Assembly (NCBI RefSeq): GCF_007678255.1
Contig: NZ_VEED01000023.1
Location: 45,985 to 81,487, forward strand
Origin: Bacillus sp. X1(2014)
GTDB taxonomy: Bacteria > Bacillota > Bacilli > Bacillales_B > DSM-18226
Direction of reading: 5' to 3'
Length of the DNA stretch: 35,503 nucleotides
The notes under the pieces were generated by a model. It was not told where the DNA came from, made no database searches, and was given only the letters and a program-made list of their open reading frames with translations. The translations under genes and the position numbers were made by a program. This document shows, piece by piece, positions 16,830-22,932 of this stretch; position 1 is the stretch's first letter; every line of letters starts with the position of its first letter.

Positions 16830-17294
16830 ATGGATAGATGCGTTGCTTTTTATGATAATAAAAAATATAAGGCCTTTGCAGCAAGGGTTAAAGGTCAAAT
16901 AACGACCATCAAATTATTTCTGCACCGAATAGAACCTGGTTTCACATCTGCTATGTCTGCATACGATAAGGATTTACATGAAAAAGAAGTAAAAAAGGAA
17001 GAGGTCTCGGAGTTATATCGGGAGTATTTTATCGCCCGATACAAAAATTACGAATTTTTTGTTACCCGTATTTTCCAAGATGATAAAGAGATGGAAATTG
17101 TGACGGCAGATTCCAATTTAGGCAGAGAGTGTAATCTCAATTATCAAGATAGAGATCTATTTACGAAAAGACTAGGATCTGATGATGAATATCAACTTAT
17201 TCATGTAAAGGAAGATTATCTGAGCAAGAACATTATTCGAAGAGAAGTTACTATAGAGGAGTGTTTTAAAATAGAAACTGAGCTTTTTGAATAA
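16830..17294 (+). CDS. Unrecognised small protein in the immunity island
   Basis: A 154-aa soluble, charged protein with no signal peptide. The N-terminal half is a long helix pattern (FAARVKGQITTIKLFLHRI, DLHEKEVKKEEVSELYREY); the rest is mixed alpha/beta. I recognise no family. A purine-rich GTGGGGG site precedes the ATG. Its first ~11 codons recur, diverged, at 18483-18515 as part of a chimeric fragment, so the gene has had at least one other copy here. Position among immunity genes suggests, but does not prove, that it is one. Confidence 0.55.
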   Translation: MDRCVAFYDNKKYKAFAARVKGQITTIKLFLHRIEPGFTSAMSAYDKDLHEKEVKKEEVSELYREYFIARYKNYEFFVTRIFQDDKEMEIVTADSNLGRECNLNYQDRDLFTKRLGSDDEYQLIHVKEDYLSKNIIRREVTIEECFKIETELFE

Positions 17295-17324
17295 GGGGGG
17301 CTGGATCGATAAGGAGGAATTTCT

Positions 17325-17795
17325 ATGAAAATAGATATGTCGACTATAACTCTTCCGTTACCAACAGATGATTTGTTTGAGAGAAAAGAGAATATATGGA
17401 GAGTAAAACTTCCAAAAGATTTTATTGATTTTATGAAAGAAAATAATGGAGGAAGACTAATAACAGGAGTTTTTAAATGTAATGGCTTCGAATATGCAAT
17501 AGACCGCTTTTTATGTTTATTAAAAACTCCTAGAGAAAATCCATTAGGAATGTATGATATGGATGTTACATTAACGCAACTTGAAGATAGATTGACGGAT
17601 AATGAAGATTTGATAGGTGCAGATATTTTACCTATTGCTGTTTTATTTGCTGGTGATTTTGTATGTCTGGATTTTAGGAAGAACAGAGAAAACCCGAATG
17701 TGGTTATTTGGAATCATGAAGAGTCGGCTGAATTGGAGCCTGTAACATACCGTATAGCTGATACATTTAGCGAATTTATTTCTAAGGTGGAGTAA
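17325..17795 (+). CDS. SUKH (SMI1/KNR4) family immunity protein
   Basis: A 156-aa protein of the SUKH superfamily, a large family of immunity proteins against bacterial polymorphic toxins. Family marks are the N-terminal LPKDFIDFMKENNGG, where a wall of small residues follows the helix, the strand GFEYAIDRFLCLL, and AGDFVCLDFRKN ... VVIWNHEESAELEPV near the end. It starts at ATG 17325 behind AAGGAGG (17311-17317). B. subtilis YobK, which protects against YobL, is a family example. A diverged copy lies at 20876-21354. No SUKH-matched toxin is recognisable in the window, so it appears to be an orphan immunity gene. Confidence 0.85.
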   Translation: MKIDMSTITLPLPTDDLFERKENIWRVKLPKDFIDFMKENNGGRLITGVFKCNGFEYAIDRFLCLLKTPRENPLGMYDMDVTLTQLEDRLTDNEDLIGADILPIAVLFAGDFVCLDFRKNRENPNVVIWNHEESAELEPVTYRIADTFSEFISKVE

Positions 17796-17847
17796 AATAG
17801 CAAAACTCCCAGAAAGGATCCATATGTCATGAATCGGTAATTGGAAC

Positions 17848-18057
17848 TTGGAATACAATAAATTTCAGAATAATCAATTGTTGAAGACTATGTGCGAAGA
17901 AAATGGGATCGATGCAACGTATGGTGTTATGGGAAAAGCCGCTCCTTGGTATGATGAAAGTATGAATACTATTTTGGCAAATGGAGGAGCTGGACAAATA
18001 AACACACCTGTCTCGGGCTATGCTTTAAAACAATTAGGTATACTGAAAGCGGGATAA
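17848..18057 (+). pseudogene. Orphan toxin C-terminal fragment, TNT (DUF4237)-like tail
   Basis: A 69-aa open frame with a possible TTG start. The frame is open from 17833, just after an in-frame stop. The segment GVMGKAAPWYDES ... NGGAGQINTPVSGYALKQLGIL matches the usual end of TNT-type NAD glycohydrolase domains (GkiApwFgqpGGGxQyxtP ... LixlGiL), with the pattern stretched by a short insertion. Only the tail of such a domain (~100 aa) is present, and the N-terminal catalytic part is missing. It is therefore most likely the remnant of a displaced toxin module. The next gene starts 3 nt after its stop, as an immunity gene would. Confidence 0.5.
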
Positions 18058-18060
18058 ACT

Positions 18061-18309
18061 ATGACAAGAGTAGAATATGATAATTATATTGTTAAACAAA
18101 ATATAGATATTTCAAAATTAAATATAGTGATTGGAGTTAAGAAAGAAATACCATATATTACAGGATGTTTTCAAGAGGATGGAGTTTGGAAATTATATAT
18201 GGTAGGTGAACAACAGGATTTTGATATCGTGCAACAAGGACCAGAAGAAGAAATATTTGATTTAATGTATAGTATTACAGAAAGTAGAAGGAAACGTAGT
18301 CTAATATAA
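18061..18309 (+). CDS. Small putative immunity protein (paralogue of 22127-22381)
   Basis: An 82-aa protein starting 3 nt after the TNT-like fragment. It aligns by eye with the protein at 22127-22381: both begin MT(R/K)xE(Y/F), both have a central GC(F/Y) followed by (V/I)WK(L/V)Y, and both end in an acidic helix. No family is identified with certainty. The position directly behind a toxin tail makes an immunity role likely, perhaps against the lost TNT-type toxin. Confidence 0.6.
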   Translation: MTRVEYDNYIVKQNIDISKLNIVIGVKKEIPYITGCFQEDGVWKLYMVGEQQDFDIVQQGPEEEIFDLMYSITESRRKRSLI

Positions 18310-18371
18310 AAACATAATTTTAAGAGGCTATGGTTTTTCGTATCGTTTAGGGAGATACAAGATATTAATCC

Positions 18372-18407
18372 AGGATTCAAAGTCAAATGAGCTTTGAATC
18401 CTTTTTA
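18372..18407 (+). terminator. Terminator, GGATTC-type, copy 2
   Basis: A perfect 11-bp stem AGGATTCAAAG/CTTTGAATCCT (18372-18382 with 18392-18402) is followed by TTTTT. The arms are shared with the hairpins at 16742 and 21551. Confidence 0.85.
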
Positions 18408-18433
18408 TAATTTCGATGGGATAACTTGGAGAA

Positions 18434-18456
18434 GCTACGAAAAAGTAGCAGTTTTT
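18434..18456 (+). terminator. Short terminator-like hairpin
   Basis: GCTAC/GTAGC with a 6-nt A-rich loop is followed by AGTTTTTT. The stem is only 5 bp, and no gene ends just before it, so this may be a relic of a deleted gene. Confidence 0.35.
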
Positions 18457-18482
18457 TATAACTAATAAAATTGGGGGGAGAT

Positions 18483-18566
18483 GTGAATAGAGATGTTGCT
18501 ATTTACAAGAATAAAATAGATCGAGCTTCCAGGGGGAAAGAAGGAGGAGTTTTTTTAGCGTATTAA
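18483..18566 (+). pseudogene. Chimeric gene remnant made of two different neighbours
   Basis: A 27-codon frame starting GTG. Its first 11 codons (VNRDVAIYKNK) parallel the start of the gene at 16830 (MDRCVAFYDNK). Its next part (RGKEGGVF) parallels codons inside the DUF600 gene at 20051 (KGKEGGAF), where the DNA reads AAAGAAGGAGGAG in both. Immediately after, 18554-18603 matches the 3' flank of that same DUF600 gene (20558-20608). The locus therefore looks like a recombination product of an unrecognised gene with a DUF600 unit. Confidence 0.6.
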
Positions 18567-18603
18567 AAGTCTCTGGCGGTAAAGAAGCCGCTAAGGGTTT
18601 TTT
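18554..18603 (+). terminator. Terminator-like hairpin, TTAGCG-type, copy 1
   Basis: TTTAGCG and CGCTAA can pair at a distance, or the inner GCGG/CCGC can form, followed by a T run. The stretch is a near copy of 20558-20608, which lies behind an intact DUF600 gene. Confidence 0.55.
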
Positions 18604-18610
18604 ATCATTT

Positions 18611-18650
18611 GAAAGTGTTGGTAACTGATGTGAGAGCTAGATGGTAAGTG
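18611..18650 (+). repeat. Fragment duplicated from the gene at 21858-22106
   Basis: Bases 18611-18640 match 21981-22009 except for a one-base insertion and one or two substitutions (GTGTTGGTAACTGATG then GAGAGCTAG). In the intact gene this encodes EVLVTDERAS. Here it is in no usable gene context. Confidence 0.7.
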
Positions 18651-18696
18651 GGGCTCTAAAGTTCTTAAAAATTAATCTAAGGAGTGAAAAAGTAGT

Positions 18697-19151
18697 ATGA
18701 AAGAATTTGAAGATAGATTTAGTGAATTGCAAGCAGATATGATATCAATATGTATGGAATATGTTGAAGATAGAGCCGATAAAGTATATGTTTATGCTTC
18801 ACGAGAAGAAGGGGTTATTTCTAGTAGTTTTTTTTATTTGATTAATAATAAATATGTAGAGCCTTACAAATTGAATGATGCATTGGTGAATGGGGAGGAA
18901 AGATATGATGTGTCTCCAGAACGAGGGTTTATGGTATTGGATATCTTAAATGAAGATATTGAAAAAATTGAAGTATTGTGCAAAGAGTATGAAAGGGATA
19001 TACCAACTGAGATGAAATTAATATATGATGTTAAGAGTGGCAGCTTTAAAGCAGAATACAAGTATGATTTAGTATAACTAATGATGATATCAAAACGGCT
19101 GATCATATAGCTGATGAGTGGTTTGAGGAGGTTAAAAAAAATAACCTTTAA
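18697..19151 (+). pseudogene. Putative immunity gene with a frameshift near its 3' end
   Basis: The readable frame gives 126 aa and stops at TAA 19075-19077. It begins MKEFEDRFSELQADMISIC and has the look of a Bacillus type VII-associated immunity protein; I do not know its formal family. Past the stop, another frame from 19077 to 19151 reads TNDDIKTADHIADEWFEEV, then KKNNL and a stop. This has the same charged-helix style and would continue naturally after YDLV if one base, probably a T after 19076, were restored. I therefore read it as a ~151-codon gene that has lost one base and about 25 C-terminal residues. The shortened protein may still be made. The ribosome site AAGGAG lies 12 nt upstream. 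Confidence 0.6.
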
Positions 19152-19178
19152 AATGTTAAGGTTTTAGATATGATCTAA

Positions 19179-19268
19179 TTTGAATTCATCATTCATGAAG
19201 GTTGTGCCATCATGGAGTTATATAACCGTGTTCTGCTAATGAAATTAATATGCTCGTTCTATAGATAG
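19179..19268 (+). pseudogene. Toxin-tail-like fragment, copy 1
   Basis: An open stretch encodes FEFIIHEGCAIMELYNRV before drifting to a stop at 19266-19268. It matches, at protein level, FIAHEGSTIMELLNKSEG encoded at 19395-19448, directly before a DUF600 gene. Here the downstream immunity gene is absent; only the terminator (19304-19347) that normally follows such a gene remains. Confidence 0.4.
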
Positions 19269-19303
19269 GCTTAGTAAATTAGAATACTTTATATATCACA
19301 TTA

Positions 19304-19347
19304 AAGCACTTGAATGCCTTTTAGACATCAGGTGTTTTTATTTTTTT
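19304..19347 (+). terminator. Terminator, GCACTTGA-type, copy 1 (solo)
   Basis: CACTTGAATGCC pairs with the ACATCAGGTG side across a short loop and is followed by two T runs. It is a near copy of 19943-19982, which ends a DUF600 gene. No gene ends just before this copy, which supports deletion of one. Confidence 0.7.
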
Positions 19348-19376
19348 ATGAGATACTTAAGCATTGGACAACATTA

Positions 19377-19466
19377 ATGGGTGCTTTACTAAAATTCATA
19401 GCTCATGAAGGTAGTACCATTATGGAGTTATTAAATAAATCAGAAGGTCGAGAATATGAGTTTTGA
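19377..19466 (+). pseudogene. Toxin-tail-like fragment, copy 2, overlapping a DUF600 gene
   Basis: This frame encodes MGALLKFIAHEGSTIMEL then LNKSEGREYEF and stops at 19464-19466, inside the first codons of the DUF600 gene (11-nt overlap). The frame stays open upstream to about 19347. Such overlap is what the end of a toxin gene and the start of its immunity gene look like. It lacks a ribosome site and any catalytic part, so it is read as the last ~40 codons of a lost toxin. The toxin type is not identified. Confidence 0.4.
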
Positions 19467-19938
19467 AATAGAATTAAATAAATTATATGAACAAATAGCA
19501 CAACATGTTAACAATATAATTCCAATTGAATGGAGCGAGTTTTATTTTAATGGAGAAGTGGAGAATAATGAAGGTGGGGTATTTTTCTTTTTTACCCCTG
19601 TTGAGAGTACGGATGAACCTGTTTATTCACATGATATACCAGATTTATATCAAATAGATGAGAGGGCATATGATGAAGAACTTCATAAATTGTTTGAACT
19701 GACTGTTAAACTCCAACAGGTATTTATTGATAATGACCAAGAACCTTGGTTTTCAGTCACATTATCAGTTAAGAATACAGGTAAATTGAATGTGCATTTT
19801 GATTATACTAATTGGCATGATAGCGAGTTTGGTCCAACAGCGAGAATTGAATATTTTGAGTATAAATATTTAAGCCCAAAAAAGGAACAGTTAGATTTAG
19901 GATTAATTGATAGAATGAAGAAGTTTGAGGAACAGTGA
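19456..19938 (+). CDS. DUF600 / EsaG-like immunity protein, copy 1
   Basis: A 160-aa protein of the DUF600 family, to which S. aureus EsaG, the antitoxin of the type VII nuclease EsaD, and B. subtilis YezG belong. Marks are the N-terminal LNKLYEQIAQHVNNIIPIEW, then SEFYFNGEV, the run GGVFFFFTP, and the C-terminal DNDQEPWFSVTLSVKNTGK with DYTNWHDSEFGP. It starts at ATG 19456 behind AGAAGG. It is nearly duplicated at 20051. No EsaD-like nuclease gene is intact in the window, so this is probably an orphan immunity gene. Confidence 0.88.
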   Translation: MSFEIELNKLYEQIAQHVNNIIPIEWSEFYFNGEVENNEGGVFFFFTPVESTDEPVYSHDIPDLYQIDERAYDEELHKLFELTVKLQQVFIDNDQEPWFSVTLSVKNTGKLNVHFDYTNWHDSEFGPTARIEYFEYKYLSPKKEQLDLGLIDRMKKFEEQ

Positions 19939-19942
19939 ACAT

Positions 19943-19982
19943 AAAGCACTTGATTGCCATTATGGGCATCAGGTGTTTTTTT
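19943..19982 (+). terminator. Terminator, GCACTTGA-type, copy 2
   Basis: CACTTGATTGCC pairs with GGGCATCAGGTG and is followed by a T run, directly behind DUF600 copy 1. Confidence 0.85.
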
Positions 19983-20050
19983 ATGAGATATGTATATATA
20001 ATGGAAGGGGTGATTCGTGAGATTGCGAATAAATCAGGAGGTTGTCAATG

Positions 20051-20539
20051 ATGAGCTTTGAACAAAAATTAAATAATTTATATCAACAAATAGCTCAAAA
20101 GATTAATGATATGATTCCGGTTGAATGGAGTAATTTTTACTTTAATGGAGAAGAGAAGGGGAAAGAAGGAGGAGCTTTTTTCTTTTTCATTCCAAAAGCA
20201 GATAATGAAAAAGCTGTTTTTTCACATTTTATCCCCAAATTTTATGGTGTAGATAAGAGACTCTATAATACTGCACTTCATGAATTATTTGAACTAACCC
20301 ATGCACTTCAAAAGGTATTTATAGATAATGACCAAGAACCTTGGTTTTCGGTCACAATGATAGTAAATGAATCCGGTAAATTAAAGGTGAAGTTTGATTA
20401 TATCAACTGGACTAATAGTGATTTCGGTCCTTCTGCAAGAATTAAATACTTTGAGTATAAATATATAAATCAAGATAATAACGTAAAAGATTTAGAATTA
20501 ATAACGAGAATGAAAGAATATGAAGAAACAAACAAATAG
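20051..20539 (+). CDS. DUF600 / EsaG-like immunity protein, copy 2
   Basis: A 162-aa tandem paralogue of the gene at 19456, sharing LNxLYxQIAQ, MIPVEWS, FYFNGE, the GGAFFFF run, FIDNDQEPWFSVT and the FGPSARIKYFEYKY end. The start at 20051 (MSFEQ) is chosen to match copy 1 (MSFEI). ATG at 20048 is equally possible. AGGAGG at 20036-20041 fits either. The upstream TTG at 20042 touches the ribosome site and is unlikely. A short frame (20001-20051) ending NKSGGCQ runs into the start and may be another toxin-tail relic. The two copies differ mainly at surface-type positions, as expected if each once matched a different toxin variant. Confidence 0.88.
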   Translation: MSFEQKLNNLYQQIAQKINDMIPVEWSNFYFNGEEKGKEGGAFFFFIPKADNEKAVFSHFIPKFYGVDKRLYNTALHELFELTHALQKVFIDNDQEPWFSVTMIVNESGKLKVKFDYINWTNSDFGPSARIKYFEYKYINQDNNVKDLELITRMKEYEETNK

Positions 20540-20557
20540 CTAGATAAAAAAAGGTAA

Positions 20558-20608
20558 TTTAGCGTATTAAAATATCCCTAGCGCTAAAGAAGCCGCTAAA
20601 GTTTTTTT
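20558..20608 (+). terminator. Terminator-like hairpin, TTAGCG-type, copy 2
   Basis: TTTAGCG (20558-20564) can pair with CGCTAAA (20594-20600), followed by TTTTTTT, behind DUF600 copy 2. It is a near copy of 18554-18603. Confidence 0.65.
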
Positions 20609-20700
20609 ATCATCCATTACGGAAGCTAAGAGACAAAATTAATTAAGAATCTAGAATTAAGGTAATGGCTAATAATCTGAAAATGGGGAGTAATTAGCAA

Positions 20701-20871
20701 ATGGCGGAAGGAAAGCTGGAGGTTGGTGGTATTGCTATCAATCACCTGACTACTTTGAATAGTTTTAGAGATAAAAAACCAAATATTAAGATTCGAGAAG
20801 GAAATCCCACTAGTTTTGTGTATCTTTTATCTCCACAATCTATATATTCAGAATCATTTCTGAGAGGGTAA
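20701..20871 (+). pseudogene. Truncated copy of the effector's immunity gene
   Basis: A 56-codon frame begins MAEGKLEVGGIAINHLTTL and continues NSFRDKKPNIKIREG ... SPQSIYSESFLRG. It parallels the first 54 residues of the immunity protein at 16333 almost residue by residue. It then breaks off at the SFL codons and runs straight into the leader of the SUKH gene: GAGAGGG inside its last codons is the ribosome site for ATG 20876. The junction looks like a recombination fusion of two immunity genes. Confidence 0.8.
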
Positions 20872-20875
20872 AATC

Positions 20876-21354
20876 ATGAAAATAAAAAAAACACTATTGT
20901 ACAACCATTACCATCAGAAGAATTAATAAAAAAACATGAAAAGTTTTGGAGACTAAAATTGCCAGAGTCTTTCTTAGAGTTTATTAAAGCATATAATGGA
21001 TCGGAAGTTGAGGAAGCTACTTTTGAATATAACAATCGTAGTTACGCTATAGAAAGGTTTTTGTGTATGTTGGATGATATTGAGAATAATCCTAAAGGAA
21101 TTTACGATATTGATGTTGTTTTTTCTCAAATAGGGGAAAGATTAACTGGCAATGAAGATTTATTAGGTGCAGAAGTTTTACCAATAGCTAGTATATTTGC
21201 TGGTGACTTTGTATGCTTAGATTTTAGAAATAATAATATAACTCCCTCTGTTTGCGTATGGTCTCATGAAGAGTCGGGTAAGTTTGAACCAGTTCTTTAC
21301 AGAATAGCGGATAACTTTACCCAATTTTTAAAGCTACTAGAAGAGGAAAAATAG
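20876..21354 (+). pseudogene. SUKH (SMI1/KNR4) family gene with a frameshift at an A8 run
   Basis: The ATG at 20876 has a good ribosome site (GAGAGGG, 20862-20868), but its frame stops after 16 codons. The frame that encodes the SUKH protein runs through 20884-21354 and reads NTIVQPLPSEELIKKHEKFW, then RLKLPESFLEF. This parallels the N-terminus of the copy at 17325 (LPLPTDDLFERKENIWRVKLP). One extra A in the A8 run at 20884-20891 would join the two and give about 159 aa. Otherwise translation could only begin at TTG 20959, without a ribosome site, giving 131 aa. The rest of the domain (AIERFLCML, AGDFVCLDFRNN, VWSHEESGKFEPV) is intact. Confidence 0.75.
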
Positions 21355-21385
21355 AATTGGCTGCAGTGAATTTATACAAACACAC

Positions 21386-21440
21386 TAATAAATTTCCAGA
21401 TAATCTAATTTAAGAGAAGGAACTAATGGTAGGTGAAGAA
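21386..21440 (+). pseudogene. Remnant of the 3' end of a DUF600 gene
   Basis: The frame TNKFPDNLI followed by TAA, then AAGAGAAGGAA, closely copies the end and 3' flank of the DUF600 gene at 22422 (YNEFPDNPI, stop, AGAGAAGGAATGTAATGG). Nothing of the gene body is present. It marks a deletion or recombination joint. Confidence 0.65.
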
Positions 21441-21445
21441 ATGTA

Positions 21446-21568
21446 ATGGAAAAGTCGGATATATATGGTAAGTACAGAGGAACTGAGTACGAAATAACTG
21501 TGGATATGGACAATAATATTAAGATTATAATTTATAAATTTTGTGGTGAGGGATTTAAAGTCAATTGA
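21446..21568 (+). pseudogene. Short 40-aa frame, truncated relative of the next gene
   Basis: The frame starts MEKSDIYGKYRGTEYEITVD and stops inside the GGATTT arm of the following terminator. It resembles the start of the protein at 21627 (MLKSGDYAIINNFKYEIYD): same K-S/D-Y opening, a (K/E)YEI strand, then a GF near the end. It is probably a gene cut short by fusion to the terminator. It could also be a real small protein. Confidence 0.45.
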
Positions 21569-21586
21569 GCCTTGAATCCTTTTTTT
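21551..21586 (+). terminator. Terminator, GGATTC-type, copy 3
   Basis: GGATTTAAAG pairs imperfectly with CTTGAATCCT and is followed by T7. The arms and loop resemble those at 16742 and 18372; its 5' arm doubles as the end of the short frame at 21446. Confidence 0.7.
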
Positions 21587-21626
21587 ATAATTAGATAATA
21601 TGGTAAATAATATAAGAGATGGAATT

Positions 21627-21812
21627 ATGCTTAAGTCTGGTGACTATGCAATAATTAATAATTTCAAATATGAAATATACGATAATGGTGATGACACTTT
21701 CAATTTATTAACAAATGATCCTCAATCTATTAAAGAAGGATTTAGTAAGGATAATTTTTCTAATATCTTTTTTAGCCTATCCATTTTTCAGGTAATGGCC
21801 AATAATTTATAA
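21627..21812 (+). CDS. Unrecognised small protein in the immunity island
   Basis: A 61-aa protein (LKSGDYAIINNFKYEIYDN, DDTFNLLTNDPQ, GFSKDNFSNIFF). The start at 21627 is preferred because AGAGATGG lies just upstream and the opening then matches the truncated relative at 21446. ATG 21600 would sit next to the terminator without a ribosome site. The C-terminus looks abruptly cut, since many such beta-rich immunity proteins are longer. No family recognised. Confidence 0.45.
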   Translation: MLKSGDYAIINNFKYEIYDNGDDTFNLLTNDPQSIKEGFSKDNFSNIFFSLSIFQVMANNL

Positions 21813-21857
21813 ACTATAATTTTACTAACCTTAAAGTTATCCTAAGGAGGTTATAAT

Positions 21858-22106
21858 ATGACGAATGAGGAAGCAAAGAAAATAATAAAAAATGAAGGGC
21901 TACAACGTTTTAATTGGTATAATGAACATCCATTAAAAGAGAATGAAGTCACGATAAGAATTGGTAATAGTAACCATTGGGAAGTGTTGGTAACTGATGA
22001 GAGAGCTAGTGTTGTAGGAGGTTCCATAACTGCATTTGATAATGAAAGTGATGCTCTTGACAATTTTATTAAAAGATTGAGAACTGAAAAAATATTATAC
22101 CAGTAA
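21858..22106 (+). CDS. Small putative immunity protein with TDERAS motif
   Basis: An 82-aa soluble protein beginning TNEEAKKIIKNEGLQRFNWY. A central strand carries HWEVLVTDERASVVGGSIT, and the C-terminal helix is DNESDALDNFIKRLR. It has the best ribosome site of the island (AAGGAGG, 21844-21850). The layout of helix, strands around TDERAS, then helix resembles small Bacillus immunity proteins of the Imm59 type, an assignment I cannot confirm. Part of the gene recurs at 18611-18640, so another copy once existed. Confidence 0.6.
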   Translation: MTNEEAKKIIKNEGLQRFNWYNEHPLKENEVTIRIGNSNHWEVLVTDERASVVGGSITAFDNESDALDNFIKRLRTEKILYQ

Positions 22107-22126
22107 ATAAGAGAGTGAAATGAATT

Positions 22127-22381
22127 ATGACAAAAAATGAATTTTTAAATAAGATTTCAAATGAAAATCCTAAAATTGGTACATATCAGATTGAAACGGA
22201 TTGCATTACAGAAGCCTCTTTTGTCCTGGGATGTTATTATGACGGTGAGGATAGAATTTGGAAAGTATATGAAACCGATGAGAAAGGCTTTAAATCGATT
22301 ATTTTTAAAGCAGCAGATGAAAATACAGCTTTTGATAAACTATATAAACTAGTAGGCATACATGAAAGATTAAATAAATAA
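22127..22381 (+). CDS. Small putative immunity protein (paralogue of 18061-18309)
   Basis: An 84-aa acidic protein (TKNEFLNKISNENPKIG, FVLGCYYDGEDRIWKVYET, ENTAFDKLYKLVG). It aligns with the protein at 18061 through the GC(F/Y) and WK(V/L)Y positions. The ribosome site is weak (AGAGAGTGA). It follows the TDERAS gene by 20 nt and precedes DUF600 copy 3 by 40 nt, so the three may be co-transcribed from upstream. Immunity function is inferred from context only. Confidence 0.6.
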   Translation: MTKNEFLNKISNENPKIGTYQIETDCITEASFVLGCYYDGEDRIWKVYETDEKGFKSIIFKAADENTAFDKLYKLVGIHERLNK

Positions 22382-22421
22382 CTCTTTGATGATTAGAAAC
22401 GGTGCAGGGAGTTGATTCGAA

Positions 22422-22910
22422 GTGGAAAAAGAAATGAATAAGTTATATAGAGAAATAGCCGAAACAGTTAATGAAATGATTCCGGAAGAATGGGAGAAAT
22501 TTTACTTTTATGCTCAAATATCAGAATCTGGAGGGGGAACTTATTTTTTTTATAATACACCAGAAAGTAAACAATCCTTTCATTATAGTGTGAAAATCCC
22601 ATTTAACTATGCTATTGATAAAGATGAATTTAAAAAGAATAAAAGAAGGCTGTTCGCATTGAGCGATGAATTAAGGAATATTTTTAAAGAAAATCAGCAG
22701 GAACTTTGGTATTCATTTACGTTATCTCTTGAGAGCAATGGGAAATTTAAGATGCATTATGATTATACAAATTGGTTTAATACAGAGTATAGTTTTAGTG
22801 ACCAAATGATTATTTGGAAAAATAAGTACTTAGGAGAAGTACCTGATGATGAGAATGATAAAAAGTTAATTGATAGATATTATAATGAATTTCCGGATAA
22901 TCCAATTTAA
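22422..22910 (+). CDS. DUF600 / EsaG-like immunity protein, copy 3
   Basis: A 162-aa DUF600 protein, more typical of the family than copies 1 and 2: MNKLYREIAETVNEMIPEEW, KFYFYAQISESGGGTYFFYN, ELWYSFTLSLESNGKFKMH, DYTNWFNTEYSFSDQMI. It starts at GTG 22422, with AGGGAG at 22406-22411. It is a separate lineage from the tandem pair at 19456/20051. The fossil gene end at 21386 belongs to this lineage, so it too has been duplicated. A terminator follows 22 nt later. Confidence 0.9.
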   Translation: MEKEMNKLYREIAETVNEMIPEEWEKFYFYAQISESGGGTYFFYNTPESKQSFHYSVKIPFNYAIDKDEFKKNKRRLFALSDELRNIFKENQQELWYSFTLSLESNGKFKMHYDYTNWFNTEYSFSDQMIIWKNKYLGEVPDDENDKKLIDRYYNEFPDNPI

Positions 22911-22932
22911 GAGAAGGAATGTAATGGTAAGT

